A DNA stretch of 6,417 nucleotides from an uncultured Chitinophagaceae bacterium (GTDB lineage: Bacteria; Bacteroidota; Bacteroidia; Chitinophagales; Chitinophagaceae), in NCBI GenBank assembly GCA_946885665.1, contig CAMPGT010000230.1, positions 1 to 6,417 on the forward strand. The letters are read 5' to 3'. The notes below the pieces were generated by a model. It had not been told where the DNA came from. It worked only from the letters and a program-made list of their open reading frames with translations, and ran no database searches. This document shows, piece by piece, positions 6,377 through 6,417 of this stretch (within the stretch, counting starts at the first letter, position 1; each line of letters opens with the position of its first letter). Made by a program: the position numbers and the translations under genes.

Positions 6377-6417
6377 GGTCCTCCCCCGGTCCCTTCGGGA
6401 CCACCCCCTCCGGAGGG
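6377..6417. repeat. GC-rich palindromic element, likely an interspersed repeat (cut by the right edge)
   Basis: Two adjacent perfect inverted repeats: GGTCCC/GGGACC with a TTC loop (6388-6402), and the 12-bp palindrome CCCTCCGGAGGG (6406-6417), which reaches the window edge. GGAGGG could also pair with CCTCC at 6380-6384 to make a larger folded element. No T-tract follows the first stem, so it is not a textbook intrinsic terminator, though it may stabilise or end the galK transcript. The composition and position after a gene suggest a REP-like interspersed element; this is inference, as only one copy is visible. Confidence 0.6.

Overview
The window looks like chromosomal DNA from a Bacteroidota species, most likely in or near the Chitinophagaceae. 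Three things point there: an outer-membrane TonB-dependent receptor with an N-terminal carboxypeptidase-regulatory-like domain, gene starts without Shine-Dalgarno motifs but with A-rich leaders, and two promoters fitting the Bacteroidota pattern (TTTG, 19 bp, TAnnTTTG). The genus is an inference.

Layout: (1) Positions 1-2764, minus strand: a long TonB-dependent receptor gene that reads open to the left edge, with its last part outside the window. (2) Positions 2765-3047: a divergent intergenic region with back-to-back promoters. The receptor's roughly 150-nt leader carries a tiny open reading frame encoding Met-Arg-Gly, six consecutive cysteines, then Leu-His-stop, with its start codon in the loop of a perfect 7-bp hairpin. 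(3) Positions 3048-4985, plus strand: satP (acetate/succinate:proton symporter) followed after 27 nt by a sugar porter of the MFS superfamily, which appears to start at TTG. (4) Positions 4986-5151: a spacer with a possible promoter and a chain of two small upstream ORFs joined by ATGA overlaps, the second overlapping the galK start. (5) Positions 5152-6312: galK, complete. (6) Positions 6308-6417: a GGTAGTG heptamer array that includes the galK stop codon and contains a canonical G-quadruplex pattern, then GC-rich palindromes that run to the right edge.

The plus-strand genes make a small carbon-uptake module: SatP moves short carboxylates, the porter brings in a hexose or pentose, and galactokinase commits galactose to the Leloir pathway. 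A porter next to galK suggests galactose as a substrate, though this is not proven. The minus-strand receptor takes up an unknown ligand. If its poly-cysteine leader is translated, it would link receptor expression to cysteine or Cys-tRNA supply, as poly-cysteine leader ORFs do in mycobacteria. That is the most interesting signal in the window.
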